A DNA stretch of 64,000 nucleotides from Mariniradius saccharolyticus AK6 (GTDB lineage: Bacteria > Bacteroidota > Bacteroidia > Cytophagales > Cyclobacteriaceae), in assembly GCF_000330725.2 (NCBI RefSeq), contig NZ_AMZY02000005.1, positions 1 through 64,000 of the forward strand. The letters run 5' to 3'. The notes beneath the pieces were generated by a model. It made no database searches. It was given only the letters and a program-made list of their open reading frames with translations, and was not told the origin of the DNA. The position numbers were made by a program, and so were the translations under genes. Shown piece after piece: positions 34,139-42,552 of the stretch (position 1 is its first letter; the number at the start of each line of letters is the position of its first letter).

Positions 34139-34378
34139 ATGGGATCTCGGGTCAAGAAAAAAAGGCACGTGCCCTATCTGCTGACACTTTACATCAGGAT
34201 GGATGTGCATCAGCGGATCGCCTTCAAGGCATATCTGCGCTGGTATGGTAGGCAACGGATCACACTCCAGGAATACCTGAAGGGATGGAGTATCGTCCAG
34301 GAATATCACGGTCCACTTACAGTGTCATCTATCACAGAGCGAGGATTGCAGCTATCAGGAAAGGAATGGTCAGTTTGA
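34139..34378 (+). CDS. Hypothetical small basic protein
   Basis: 79 aa from ATG 34139 (GTG at 34136 also possible), immediately after the preceding gene. Basic, helical (DVHQRIAFKAYLRWYGRQRI). No motif recognised. Confidence 0.5.
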   Translation: MGSRVKKKRHVPYLLTLYIRMDVHQRIAFKAYLRWYGRQRITLQEYLKGWSIVQEYHGPLTVSSITERGLQLSGKEWSV

Positions 34379-34383
34379 ATGGT

Positions 34384-34435
34384 CGATAACGCGGAGACTG
34401 GGGATGGTCGCGATCTCCCCAGTCGGACGTTATCG
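34384..34435 (+). other. Two-step stacked hairpin between small accessory genes
   Basis: Outer arms cgataacg (34384-34391) and cgttatcg (34428-34435); inner arms gactgggga (34396-34404) and tccccagtc (34416-34424); small internal loops between them. No T run follows directly, although tttgtt comes a few bases later. It could be an attenuator-like element or an RNA regulatory structure ahead of 34463. Confidence 0.55.
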
Positions 34436-34462
34436 GGCGTTTGTTATCTTTAAAGAAAAATC

Positions 34463-34660
34463 ATGGCGGCAGCACTGAACAATATCATTATACTTACCTG
34501 CGGGGATTTGCGGGAATTCTGGACCAGCCTGGTGCTGCTGTGCGAGGCGCATCCGGAGTTCTCGTACCACTACATCAAGAAAAACAAGTTTCCCTTTGAG
34601 TACAAGGGATGGACCTTTGAAAAAGAACCTGTAAACGTAAAGAAAGGCAATGGGGAGTAA
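34463..34660 (+). CDS. Hypothetical small protein
   Basis: 65 aa, contains IIILTCGDLREFWTSLVLLC, then an aromatic/Lys-rich tail. No recognised motif. Overlaps the next gene by 11 bp. Confidence 0.5.
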   Translation: MAAALNNIIILTCGDLREFWTSLVLLCEAHPEFSYHYIKKNKFPFEYKGWTFEKEPVNVKKGNGE

Positions 34661-34955
34661 GAAGCAAATCAAGGAAGCCAGGGAAAAGATCGCCGTGGCC
34701 GGCAAGCGAGTAGGTCAAATGGCCAGTGTGGTCCAGGGGATCAACTTTCTGATCGACAAGAAAGCGGTCGTCATCGATGGCAATACCGTGTATCTGTATC
34801 GGGAGCTGTGGGGATCCGATCCGAAGACGCCAGATGCCTGGATGAAGAATATGTATATCTATATGCGGCTGCAGCAGCTCTGCGAGGAAGGCCAGACGAT
34901 CTACTTCCGAAATATCGAGACCGATGAGCTGATTGGGAGGTATGAAAGTGTTTAG
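34650..34955 (+). CDS. Hypothetical small protein
   Basis: 101 aa. Lys-rich N-terminus (GSKKQIKEAREKIAVAGKRV), then a beta-rich region (AVVIDGNTVYLYRELWG) and a helical end (MYIYMRLQQLCEEGQTIYF). Function unknown. Confidence 0.55.
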   Translation: MGSKKQIKEAREKIAVAGKRVGQMASVVQGINFLIDKKAVVIDGNTVYLYRELWGSDPKTPDAWMKNMYIYMRLQQLCEEGQTIYFRNIETDELIGRYESV

Positions 34956-34961
34956 TAGGTA

Positions 34962-34992
34962 TTTGATTTTTTGACATCGATTGATATCTTAG
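34962..34992 (+). promoter_or_regulatory. Bacteroidetes-type promoter for the secreted protein gene
   Basis: TTTG at 34962-34965, exactly 19 nt, then TATCTTAG at 34985-34992 (consensus TAnnTTTG), 21 bp upstream of ATG 35014. It suggests independent transcription of the secreted protein in the lysogen. Confidence 0.6.
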
Positions 34993-35013
34993 TGGAAACT
35001 AATCGTCGATCGA

Positions 35014-35631
35014 ATGAAAAGGATATTTTTTATCATCTTTTTGGTAGTGGTACATGTTGCCCAAAGCCAAGCCCAGGAAAAGTATGCGACCTATTTTAAT
35101 TCCTTTCTCGAAAAGGATCTGGAAATCGAAGCAACTTTTGATGACCCAAAAATGACTCTATACATCAATGGGTATTCACTAGAGCGAGCCTCCGAAAGAG
35201 GTGGATTTATGGTTTCTGAAAAAATGCACGCCGGATTTCTTCATGACCTCAAAGTTGCGAGAGATAAGTATGTCGAATGGAGAAATGTAGCGATAGAGAA
35301 TGATGTTCGGGATCTTAGGAAAGATGTCGAACTACAGCCTCAACGAATAAACGGGTACTTCAATTCTGGGTCAAAATGGTACTTTGATTTTTCTGTAGTT
35401 CCAACGTTTAGATTTTTGATCTCCGAAGATGAAGGTAAAGTCACCTACCGAATGTTTATGATGTCGGGTAAACTTCAGGCTTCAACAAATGAGTATATCG
35501 ATACCGATGGATTCATTATTCCATTTTCGACGATCGAAGAGTTTGATGAATTCATTGACTTGGTGACTATGGAAAAGATAGAGGAGTTTAAGCGGCAGAA
35601 AAAAGACAAGTCAAGCCTTTTCAAAAATTAG
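35014..35631 (+). CDS. Secreted hypothetical protein (lysogeny gene candidate)
   Basis: 205 aa with a clear signal peptide (hydrophobic FFIIFLVVVHVAQSQAQ, cleavage probably after AQSQA). The mature part is a small mixed domain (NGYSLERASERGGFMVSEKM; WYFDFSVVPTFRFLISEDEG) with a Lys-rich end. No domain recognised. With its own promoter and different composition it looks like a moron expressed from the lysogen; it could act in the periplasm or outer membrane. Confidence 0.65.
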   Translation: MKRIFFIIFLVVVHVAQSQAQEKYATYFNSFLEKDLEIEATFDDPKMTLYINGYSLERASERGGFMVSEKMHAGFLHDLKVARDKYVEWRNVAIENDVRDLRKDVELQPQRINGYFNSGSKWYFDFSVVPTFRFLISEDEGKVTYRMFMMSGKLQASTNEYIDTDGFIIPFSTIEEFDEFIDLVTMEKIEEFKRQKKDKSSLFKN

Positions 35632-35636
35632 TATCT

Positions 35637-35816
35637 ATGAACCAAAAGGAAAAACTAGCGTCCCTATCGGACCGTGAGATTCAGGAGAGAATCCTTGTCA
35701 ACCTGGAAAAGATCAGCCAAAAGACCGGCACAATTTCCACGATTGTCACGATTTATTTTGTTGTTTCTCTCCTTGGCGTCATTCTCTATTTGGTTGCTGT
35801 TATGCCTCGTGTGTAA
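35637..35816 (+). CDS. Small C-terminal membrane protein (59 aa)
   Basis: ATG 35637, TAA 35814-35816, 5 bp after the secreted protein gene and probably co-transcribed. The first 33 residues are soluble and helical (EKLASLSDREIQERILVNLE); residues 34-56 are a membrane helix (TIVTIYFVVSLLGVILYLV). Tail-anchored topology. Unknown function. Confidence 0.5.
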   Translation: MNQKEKLASLSDREIQERILVNLEKISQKTGTISTIVTIYFVVSLLGVILYLVAVMPRV

Positions 35817-35826
35817 GGGATTAACA

Positions 35827-35880
35827 TTTTCACTGCTTCCCTGGTATCGTATTTTTAGTGTGTGCCGGAAGCAGTGAAAA
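35827..35880. repeat. 14-bp perfect inverted repeat with 26-nt spacer
   Basis: ttttcactgcttcc (35827-35840) and ggaagcagtgaaaa (35867-35880). Neither strand has a T run after its 3' arm, so it is not a classical terminator. The following 35881-36142 holds only a poor open frame and no recognisable gene. Confidence 0.7.
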
Positions 35881-36142
35881 AGTAGACAAACAACTGATTT
35901 TTTCAGGTGCGCCGGATGGGAAGACGGTTTTTGAGCAGCAAAAATACCCGGAACGGGTGACGCACGTGAAAAAATGCCGCTTCGAGCGCGCGGAAACCAC
36001 TACCAAAGTAGTAGTTTCCTTGCTGGGCATCAGCTCCCAAGGCTACCCCTTTTCGCTGGGGTCTCGGCGTTCTCTTTCAGATTGTACTCGGGCGCATTCT
36101 CAAAGGAACTTGCAAACGAAAACTAAGCCCTGCGCATTGTCT

Positions 36143-36643
36143 TTAGTCTATTTCCACTGGTTTGAGGGCTGCCAGTTTGGCCTCTTTTGTCTCTCTCTCC
36201 TGCTTTTCGGTTTCCTTCCGCTGCTTCTCCGCTTCGAGTTCCTCGGCTGTGATTACCTGCTTATCTGAAAACAGGTAACAGATGGGGAAATACTCGTATT
36301 CGCTGTCGTCCTCTGCTGGCTCCCCTTTGGCCTTGGCTTCCTCTGCCTTTTGTCGGCCGACCGGCTGCCCCCAAACCAAAAAGGCGGTGGATCCTTTCTT
36401 GATCGTGGCTCCCTTCGCTTTCCACTGGTGGAAGGTGTTAAACTCGGTCGCTCCGTCCGTGTTGTGTATGTGGTTTAGCAGCATGTAATTTATCGTCCTA
36501 CTCGACCAAAAAAGGGCTTCATCGAGCGTTTCCGCTCCCTCTGCCATATCATCCCGCAGCTTTTTGGCCATGTTGGAAAGGTTTACCAAGAAATCCCTTT
36601 TGGGATTCCTTGGCTTCTTTGGGGTTGTGTCCTGCTTTTCCAT
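36143..36643 (-). CDS. ArdC N-terminal (ssDNA-binding) domain protein
   Basis: 166 aa. Segment NYMLLNHIHN, then EFNTFHQWKAKGATIKKGST AFLVWGQPVG, and FPICYLFSDKQV match the N-terminal domain of ArdC antirestriction proteins (the FxxxQW and G-x-x-[IV]-x-K-G pattern). The C-terminal zinc-protease domain of full ArdC is missing; instead there is a charged coiled coil. It may bind single-stranded DNA; an antirestriction role is possible but unproven. Second gene of a leftward pair that starts at 37057. Confidence 0.7.
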   Translation of the reverse strand: MEKQDTTPKKPRNPKRDFLVNLSNMAKKLRDDMAEGAETLDEALFWSSRTINYMLLNHIHNTDGATEFNTFHQWKAKGATIKKGSTAFLVWGQPVGRQKAEEAKAKGEPAEDDSEYEYFPICYLFSDKQVITAEELEAEKQRKETEKQERETKEAKLAALKPVEID

Positions 36644-36646
36644 GGC

Positions 36647-37057
36647 TTAGGCGTTGATTTGGTTTTGGAGTTCGTGTCTTTTGGTGTCGATGCTACCTAG
36701 CGCAAAGCGGATTACCTCGGCGATCACCTTGGGATTACGCATTTTAAGGACGTCATTTTCTGAGCTGTACCCCTGTTTTTTGGTGACCTTGAGGGTAAAG
36801 TTTTCAGTCTGGAAGGGGTCCGCATCGCTTTCTTTGTCGACCTCCGTCACTATGGTAGCCAGCGAATCGGCGTACTCGTCAAGTGTTGCCAGGCGTTTCA
36901 TTAGTACCTGCTTGTTTTTGAAATACTCGATTTTCTCCTCTAGGCTTTTTGGCTGCGCCTCGATCAGGGCTTGCAATGCTGCGACCTGGTCTTTGAGAAT
37001 TTGGATTTCTGCAGATTCGGGCGTCTGCTCGGCTGTTTTTTTGGCTTGCTCTTTCAT
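36647..37057 (-). CDS. Hypothetical coiled-coil protein, upstream partner of ArdC-N gene
   Basis: 136 aa, ATG at 37057 preceded on the minus strand by gctaaaacatc. N-terminal coiled coil (EIQILKDQVAALQALIEAQP) and a compact C-terminal part (ENDVLKMRNPKVIAEVIRFA). It lies 3 bp upstream of the ArdC-N gene, so the two form an operon. No recognised family. Confidence 0.6.
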   Translation of the reverse strand: MKEQAKKTAEQTPESAEIQILKDQVAALQALIEAQPKSLEEKIEYFKNKQVLMKRLATLDEYADSLATIVTEVDKESDADPFQTENFTLKVTKKQGYSSENDVLKMRNPKVIAEVIRFALGSIDTKRHELQNQINA

Positions 37058-37086
37058 GATGTTTTAGCGTTTTATTGAATTATTTA

Positions 37087-37114
37087 TATATAAATATACT
37101 AGTATATTTATATA
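37087..37114. promoter_or_regulatory. Perfect 28-bp AT palindrome in the leftward promoter region
   Basis: Self-complementary from 37087 to 37114 around central ctag, 30 bp upstream of the ATG of the minus-strand pair. On the minus strand a TTG-N20-TATATTTA promoter-like arrangement overlaps it, so it is probably an operator. From 37115 to 37528 the DNA is AT-rich and I see no gene. Confidence 0.55.
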
Positions 37115-37528
37115 AAATCAAGCCCTTTTCATTTGTAAATCACTCATAATCAGGCGTTTTGATCATAGATTTTAGATTTTTCACAGGTTTTTTGGTGCCA
37201 TTCAAGCGAAAAATTTTTTTACCTCGTTTTTCTCAAAAAAACCCGTTTCGAGCCTTAAAAAGGCTAAAATCAAGCCCGCTATTTAGAATGAAAATAAATT
37301 AATCATCTCAAAATCAGTGGTTTATCTGTTTTGGGTTTGTTCAGGCTTTGCCTTCACTGAAGATTGACCCCGACTCCGCCCTCCGCCTAAGATGCAATTG
37401 CAATCCCTGCACCTGACATGGATATATGATAGACTATTTAGTTTTAAATGATCAACTACAAAAAATCACACCACTCCACAGCTAATCCCCTGGGATTAGG
37501 CCATTGATTTTTTTACTACCTTAGCAGT

Positions 37529-37679
37529 GCTAAAACATCAAATGAATACCTGTATTTGTCATATCATTCATGGTCGGAGTCGGTTACCCGTAAGGGCCCG
37601 GGGTTTTATCATTCATTTGATGTACCTAGCAGCTCCGGCCACCATACCTATATTACAATGCCAGCTAAAACATCAAATG
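37529..37679. repeat. Repeated leader motif gctaaaacatcaaatg
   Basis: Exact 16-mers at 37529-37544 and 37664-37679, a third at 33641-33656, a shortened copy on the minus strand at 37055-37068, and an inverted 13-mer (attcatttgatgt) at 37611-37623. Three of the four direct copies end in or next to an ATG. Just upstream (37481-37499) is ctaatccc-ct-gggattag, a palindrome. Confidence 0.65.
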
Positions 37680-37819
37680 AAAAGTTCTATCTCGTCTTTG
37701 AGGTAAGGGAGGTAGATCGGGAGGGTCTTAAAAAACTACTCCTTGAGATTGAGTCCGTGATGGGCATGGTTCCCCTGACCATCTTGGACGAAAGCGAAAA
37801 GCCGATTCAAATGGACTGA
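37658..37819 (+). CDS. Hypothetical small protein
   Basis: 53 aa from ATG 37658; a TTG at 37556 would give 87 aa. Ends before a terminator. It contains EKFYLVFEVREVDREGLKKL, a plausible helix-strand mix. In this frame the repeated leader encodes AKTSNE. The start is uncertain because of the repeats around it. Confidence 0.45.
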   Translation: MPAKTSNEKFYLVFEVREVDREGLKKLLLEIESVMGMVPLTILDESEKPIQMD

Positions 37820-37826
37820 AGGTAAA

Positions 37827-37856
37827 AGCTCTATCCCCACAGGATAGGGCTTTTTT
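37827..37856 (+). terminator. Rho-independent terminator at the end of the accessory island
   Basis: 10-bp stem agctctatcc (37827-37836) and ggatagggct (37842-37851) with one G-T pair, loop ccaca, followed by TTTTT. Right edge of the AT-rich island before the tail genes. Confidence 0.85.
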
Positions 37857-37915
37857 CATGTCCTTTCTCCAGGTATGCTCCGCAATTAGCTTCGTATCAA
37901 TTAGCTGCGAAGCCT

Positions 37916-38287
37916 GTGAGCATTATCAAAAAAGAGTTTGTCAGAAGGATTTTGAAAGACGAGGCTGAAAGGTTTGAGAAGAATCAGGCCTTGCAGATGC
38001 GTCGTGTGCTTACTTTTCACACCGGTACGCTCGAACGCGAGCGATTCTTTTCCGTCACCTCAGACGATTCCATGGATGGTAAGCTCACATTGAAGCACAA
38101 AGCCTACCAACGTTTCCTTGATATCAAGAAGAAAGTAAGGAGTAAGAACTCTCGCAGGCTCAAGCAGCGCAGGCTTAACATCCATAATCGATTCGTGTTT
38201 GGACACTTTTTCAGCATAGCCAATAGGCTTATGTACGGCTTCACCGAAGAGGTGGCAGAGGGCATCAAACGTGATCTTCAAAATTAA
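37916..38287 (+). CDS. Hypothetical basic protein before the tape measure gene
   Basis: 123 aa from GTG 37916 (no ATG nearby). Very basic (KKKVRSKNSRRLKQRRLNIH) with a helical C-terminus (NRLMYGFTEEVAEGIKRDLQ). Six bp before the tape measure gene. Position fits a tail assembly factor or connector, but it is not a recognised chaperone and there is no frameshift site. Confidence 0.6.
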   Translation: MSIIKKEFVRRILKDEAERFEKNQALQMRRVLTFHTGTLERERFFSVTSDDSMDGKLTLKHKAYQRFLDIKKKVRSKNSRRLKQRRLNIHNRFVFGHFFSIANRLMYGFTEEVAEGIKRDLQN

Positions 38288-38292
38288 CGGCC

Positions 38293-41200
38293 ATGGGAAA
38301 AAAACTCAGGGAAGAAGATCTCATTCTCAACATCATCGTCAATGGTGACCGTGGTAAAAAAGAAATGGGCGAACTCGAGCGCGCCATCAAGGACACTAAC
38401 AATGAGCTTCGATCGCTGGAAAAGCAGCAGAAACAAATGCTTCTGGCTGGAAAAAAGGAAACTGAAGAATACAAAGCAGTAACCCAAGCCATCAAGCAAA
38501 AGAATGAAGCCCTGGTAATGGCGGAATCCCGGTTGAAGCACCTCAGATCCCAAGTTGATATCAGTAAGATGTCCCTTTCGGACCTCAGGCGGGAAATGAC
38601 CCGTGTCAAAGGTCTCCGGGATATCGCCGCCCCCCTATCTGAGGAATGGCGAAAGCACGACGAAAGACTAACTGCTGTCACGACCAGATATAGGGCTCTC
38701 TCCGGACAGGCGCAAGCCACAGGCGCTTCAATCCAAAATCTTGCCTCAAAATTCAACCATTACATTGGGGTTATCACCGCGGGATTTGCGACGGCCTTCG
38801 CTGCTATTTCAGGCGTGAGGAAAGCAATCAGTGATTTTGCGGAATTCGATGACAAAGTGGCTGATGTAATGAAAACCACTGGCCTCTATCGGGAGCAAGT
38901 AATTGAGCTCAATAATGAGTTCAAAAAGATCGATACCCGCACCGCTCAAAATGATCTTCTTGGCCTTGCTCGTGTTGCGGGTAAGCTAGGTATCGAGGGC
39001 CAGGAGGACATTCTTGGATTTGTCCGCGCCTCTGATCAGATCGGGGTAGCGCTATCTGAAGACCTTGGAGGCAACGTCGAAGATGCAATTACGGCTGTAG
39101 GTAAACTCGTCGATATCTTCAAGCTTTCCGAAGATCTTCCGCTCGAGCAAGCTCTTTTGAAAGTCGGATCCACCATCAACGAGCTCGGCGCCTCGTCCAC
39201 AGCCAATGAAGCCTACATAGTCGAATTCACCCGTAGGATGGCTGGTGTAGGTCCATTGGCCAAAATGACCATCACCGACCTGATGGGGATGGCAGCGACA
39301 CTCGATAGCCTTGGCCAGACTTCCGAGGTTTCTACCACCGCACTGAGCAAGCTATTCCTGGAGATGGCCAAAAACACGGATGTGTTTGCCAAGTATGCAA
39401 ACATGGATGTGGAATCATTCCGCCGATTGCTTGATTCGGACGCAAACGAAGCCTTTTTGAAGGTACTCGAAGGCGTTGGTAATAGCTCTGAGGGACTTAC
39501 TTCCTTGGCCGACACATTGGGCGATCTCGGCCAAGATGGCGGCCGGGTGATCGGCGTTTTGGGTTCTCTTGCAAACAACGTGGAGAAACTCCGCGAACAA
39601 CAAAAGCTGGCGAACACAGCATTTCAGGAAGGAACTTCGCTTGCCGTAGAATTTGGAACCAAAAACGAATCTGCTCAAGCCAAATTGGAAAAGGCTCGCA
39701 AAGGGCTTCAAAACATGACCGTGGAACTCGGTGAAAAGCTCATGCCGGTCATGGAGCATTCGATATCTGGCTTCTCGCTTTTTGTCCGGATTCTTAGTGT
39801 ATTGCTCGACTTTTTCTCAAGAAACTGGAAAGGTATCACCGTCCTCACGGGTGCGCTTTTAGCCTACAATGCGGCTCTTTTCATTAGCAATATCAACCTG
39901 AAAGAAAACATCGTCCTCAGCAAAGCCAAGGTATTTTGGGACAATGCGTCTCTCATGGCTACTCAGTTACTTGCTGCAGCGCAAATGCTCCTGGCCGGCA
40001 ACCTGAAAGGCGCAGCACAGGCCATGCGGGTGTTTAATTCGGTTGCGATGGCCAATCCATGGGGATTGATTGCGGCCGCTGCGGTTGCAGCCGGAATAGC
40101 CATCTATCACTATACAAGAAATCTAACCGCTGCCCAGAAAGCGCAAAAGGCTCTTGCAGATGTCCAAGGCGAAGCGCTTCGAAACGTGATCGATGAGCGT
40201 CTGGAAGTCGAGCGGCTTTTGGCTTTCGCCCGTGATGTGAATAATAGTTATGAGGACCGGCAGGCGGCCATCAAAAAGCTCAACGAGATTTCTCCCGAAT
40301 ACCTGGGGAATCTCAACATGGAAAACATCCGCACGGAGGATGCTACCAAAGCCACAGACGCTTACATCGAAGCATTGCTGCGCAAAGCCAAAATGGAAGC
40401 GGCATACAACAAAGTGGCCGAGATCGAGCGCAAGCGTCTTGACCTGATCATGGAGGGCAAAGGCTCCGAATTGACTTGGACACAGTGGTTAGAGACTAGT
40501 TTTTTCAAAGCCATTGGAGCCCATGACAAGGCGCTCGCTGCCTTTGCGATCAGTCGGGATAAAAATTCCAAGGCACTCAATGAAGACCTCGATGCCCAGC
40601 GTGCCGCACTGGAACAGTTCATCAAGGATAATCAGCTCATCGAGCAGCAGGTGAAAGGTACCTCAGGATCCGGCACTCCCGATGCTGCTGGCACCCCAAG
40701 TGGGTTAACGACAATTGAAGACCTGAAAAATCAACTCAAGGCTCTCCAAGATGAACGAGAAAAAATTGACATTCGAAATAAAGCCAAGCTCCTTGAAAAT
40801 GAAAAGGCTCAGATCGAAATTCAAAAGCGTTTAGCCGAACTGGATATCAAGTCTCATTCAGACAAAAACAATCGGGCAAAAACCCAAGCGGACAAAGACG
40901 AAGAGGCACGAGAAAAAGAACTCGAGCGTCAAAAAGAATTCCGCCAAAAAGTCCTCGAATCCAACCTTTCCCTGATCAACCAAGAAAAACTTGCCTATCA
41001 AAAACGGCTTCAGGAAGCTGGAATTTTTGGCAAGGAACGGGCACAGATGACGGAAGAGGAACTTCAAGTCCTCGCAATCCTCCAAAAACAACACTACGCC
41101 AATCTCGATAAACTGGATGCTGACGCTATCAGTAAAGCCATCCAGGATGATCAGAAGGCATTCGACGATCGTCTGCGTGATCTTCGCATTCGTCAAAACG

Positions 41201-42552
41201 AAGAATTTAAATCCATCAAGACTTTCGAGCAAGCCAAAGCGGTCCTTCAAGGTGAATTGTCGGATGAAGCCTTGCTGGGTCTCCGCGATATGCGGGATGC
41301 ACAGCGTGAGCTGGACAAAAAATACCGCCGAGAAGAAGAGGCGATGGTGCGCGACCATTTGATGGCACTGCAGGCACAACTTGAAGCCGCCATTCAGTCA
41401 GGATCCTTTGCGGGTGTCAATCTCGCTGATGAAGTGCTGTCCGAGGAAGAAAGAGCGGTTCTAGAAGAACGCCTGGCAAGTATCAAACAATTGCTTTCCG
41501 AACTCGGCCTTGGTACTGGCACAGAGATCGCCGAAGATAGAGGCCTCCGGACTTCCAATGTTGACCTGCTCGGCTTTGCCAAATCGGATTGGGATGTCTT
41601 TTTCGACAACCTCGAGAACGGTCGCCTCGGTATCGAGGAAATGGTATTCGCTGCCCAGGCATTAAGCCAAATGTGGTCGCAATACAATGCCCTCGTGGCT
41701 GCCGGTGAACGTCGCAAGCTTCAAGAAGCTGAGCGGACTTCAAGACTGCAGCAGTCACAACTCAAATCCCAACTAGACGCCAACCTGATCACTCAGGATA
41801 TGTACAATCAGCAAGTTGATAAACTCAATGCTGATCTGGACCGCAAGAGGGCAGTATATGAGCGCAACCAAGCGAAGCGTGAGCGCAACGTTGCTCTTAT
41901 GTCTGCCATCGTCAACACGGCAGCTGCTGTCGCCAAGGCGCTGCCCAATCTCATTTTGGCCAAAATCGTCGGTATCGCAGGCGGCCTGCAGATCGGCACT
42001 ATCCTCTCTACTCCCCTCCCCGACATTCCAGGTGCCGAGGACGGCGGCCAGCTTGCCAATGTGGTCCGCTCCCAAGATGGCAGAATGTTCCGCGCCAAGG
42101 TAAACCCTACCCGTCGCGGCTATGTCGACCGGCCGACAGTGATCGTGGGCGAGGATGGCTCCGAGTTTGTCGCCAATAACAGGGCCGTACGAAATCCCAC
42201 CATCCGCCCGGTACTCGACGCCATCGACACTGCCCAGCGAAACGGTAGCATCGATACACTCAACCTATTCAAGGTACTTGAGCAAAACCGCATGCTCCGC
42301 GCAGCCATGCCCGGGAGACAGCGGGGCGGAAGGCTCTCGAGAAATGCAACACCGGCAGCGGCCACAGCTCCCACATCCGGCAATACGCCTGATGACTTGC
42401 GTGGCCTGCTGCAGCAAAATCTCCGTGTCATGGCTCTCCTTACCGAGCAGCTATCCCAACCGATCAGCGCCGAAGTAGTCCTGACCGGCCGCCGTGGACT
42501 GAACGAGCGCCAGCGTGAATTATCCGATATCGAAAAATCAGCAAGCCTCTAA
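38293..42552 (+). CDS. Phage tail tape measure protein
   Basis: 1419 aa. Long coiled coil at the N-terminus (ELERAIKDTNNELRSLEKQQ), a hydrophobic segment near residue 155-185 (GVITAGFATAFAAISGVRKA), the conserved phage tape-measure core (TTGLYREQVIELNNEFKKID ... DILGFVRASDQIGVALSEDL, AYIVEFTRRMAGVGPLAK), two more hydrophobic regions (WKGITVLTGALLAYNAALFI near 515; NPWGLIAAAAVAAGIAIYHY near 600), and long charged coiled coils to the end. At about 1.5 angstrom per residue it would set a tail of roughly 210 nm. Identity rests on size, hydrophobic spans and position. Confidence 0.88.
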   Translation: MGKKLREEDLILNIIVNGDRGKKEMGELERAIKDTNNELRSLEKQQKQMLLAGKKETEEYKAVTQAIKQKNEALVMAESRLKHLRSQVDISKMSLSDLRREMTRVKGLRDIAAPLSEEWRKHDERLTAVTTRYRALSGQAQATGASIQNLASKFNHYIGVITAGFATAFAAISGVRKAISDFAEFDDKVADVMKTTGLYREQVIELNNEFKKIDTRTAQNDLLGLARVAGKLGIEGQEDILGFVRASDQIGVALSEDLGGNVEDAITAVGKLVDIFKLSEDLPLEQALLKVGSTINELGASSTANEAYIVEFTRRMAGVGPLAKMTITDLMGMAATLDSLGQTSEVSTTALSKLFLEMAKNTDVFAKYANMDVESFRRLLDSDANEAFLKVLEGVGNSSEGLTSLADTLGDLGQDGGRVIGVLGSLANNVEKLREQQKLANTAFQEGTSLAVEFGTKNESAQAKLEKARKGLQNMTVELGEKLMPVMEHSISGFSLFVRILSVLLDFFSRNWKGITVLTGALLAYNAALFISNINLKENIVLSKAKVFWDNASLMATQLLAAAQMLLAGNLKGAAQAMRVFNSVAMANPWGLIAAAAVAAGIAIYHYTRNLTAAQKAQKALADVQGEALRNVIDERLEVERLLAFARDVNNSYEDRQAAIKKLNEISPEYLGNLNMENIRTEDATKATDAYIEALLRKAKMEAAYNKVAEIERKRLDLIMEGKGSELTWTQWLETSFFKAIGAHDKALAAFAISRDKNSKALNEDLDAQRAALEQFIKDNQLIEQQVKGTSGSGTPDAAGTPSGLTTIEDLKNQLKALQDEREKIDIRNKAKLLENEKAQIEIQKRLAELDIKSHSDKNNRAKTQADKDEEAREKELERQKEFRQKVLESNLSLINQEKLAYQKRLQEAGIFGKERAQMTEEELQVLAILQKQHYANLDKLDADAISKAIQDDQKAFDDRLRDLRIRQNEEFKSIKTFEQAKAVLQGELSDEALLGLRDMRDAQRELDKKYRREEEAMVRDHLMALQAQLEAAIQSGSFAGVNLADEVLSEEERAVLEERLASIKQLLSELGLGTGTEIAEDRGLRTSNVDLLGFAKSDWDVFFDNLENGRLGIEEMVFAAQALSQMWSQYNALVAAGERRKLQEAERTSRLQQSQLKSQLDANLITQDMYNQQVDKLNADLDRKRAVYERNQAKRERNVALMSAIVNTAAAVAKALPNLILAKIVGIAGGLQIGTILSTPLPDIPGAEDGGQLANVVRSQDGRMFRAKVNPTRRGYVDRPTVIVGEDGSEFVANNRAVRNPTIRPVLDAIDTAQRNGSIDTLNLFKVLEQNRMLRAAMPGRQRGGRLSRNATPAAATAPTSGNTPDDLRGLLQQNLRVMALLTEQLSQPISAEVVLTGRRGLNERQRELSDIEKSASL

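Noticed and set aside
35858-36268. 136-aa rightward ORF
   Set aside because: Starts with GTG inside an inverted repeat, overlaps the well-supported ArdC-N gene on the other strand and has no recognisable content; it may be a relic at most.
37556-37657. Upstream extension of the 37658 gene from TTG
   Set aside because: Possible, but the region is dominated by repeated leader motifs in both orientations, so the shorter ATG form was preferred.
38060-38292. Programmed frameshift of tail-assembly chaperones before the tape measure
   Set aside because: Only one small gene precedes the tape measure, and no slippery sequence or overlapping extended frame was seen.
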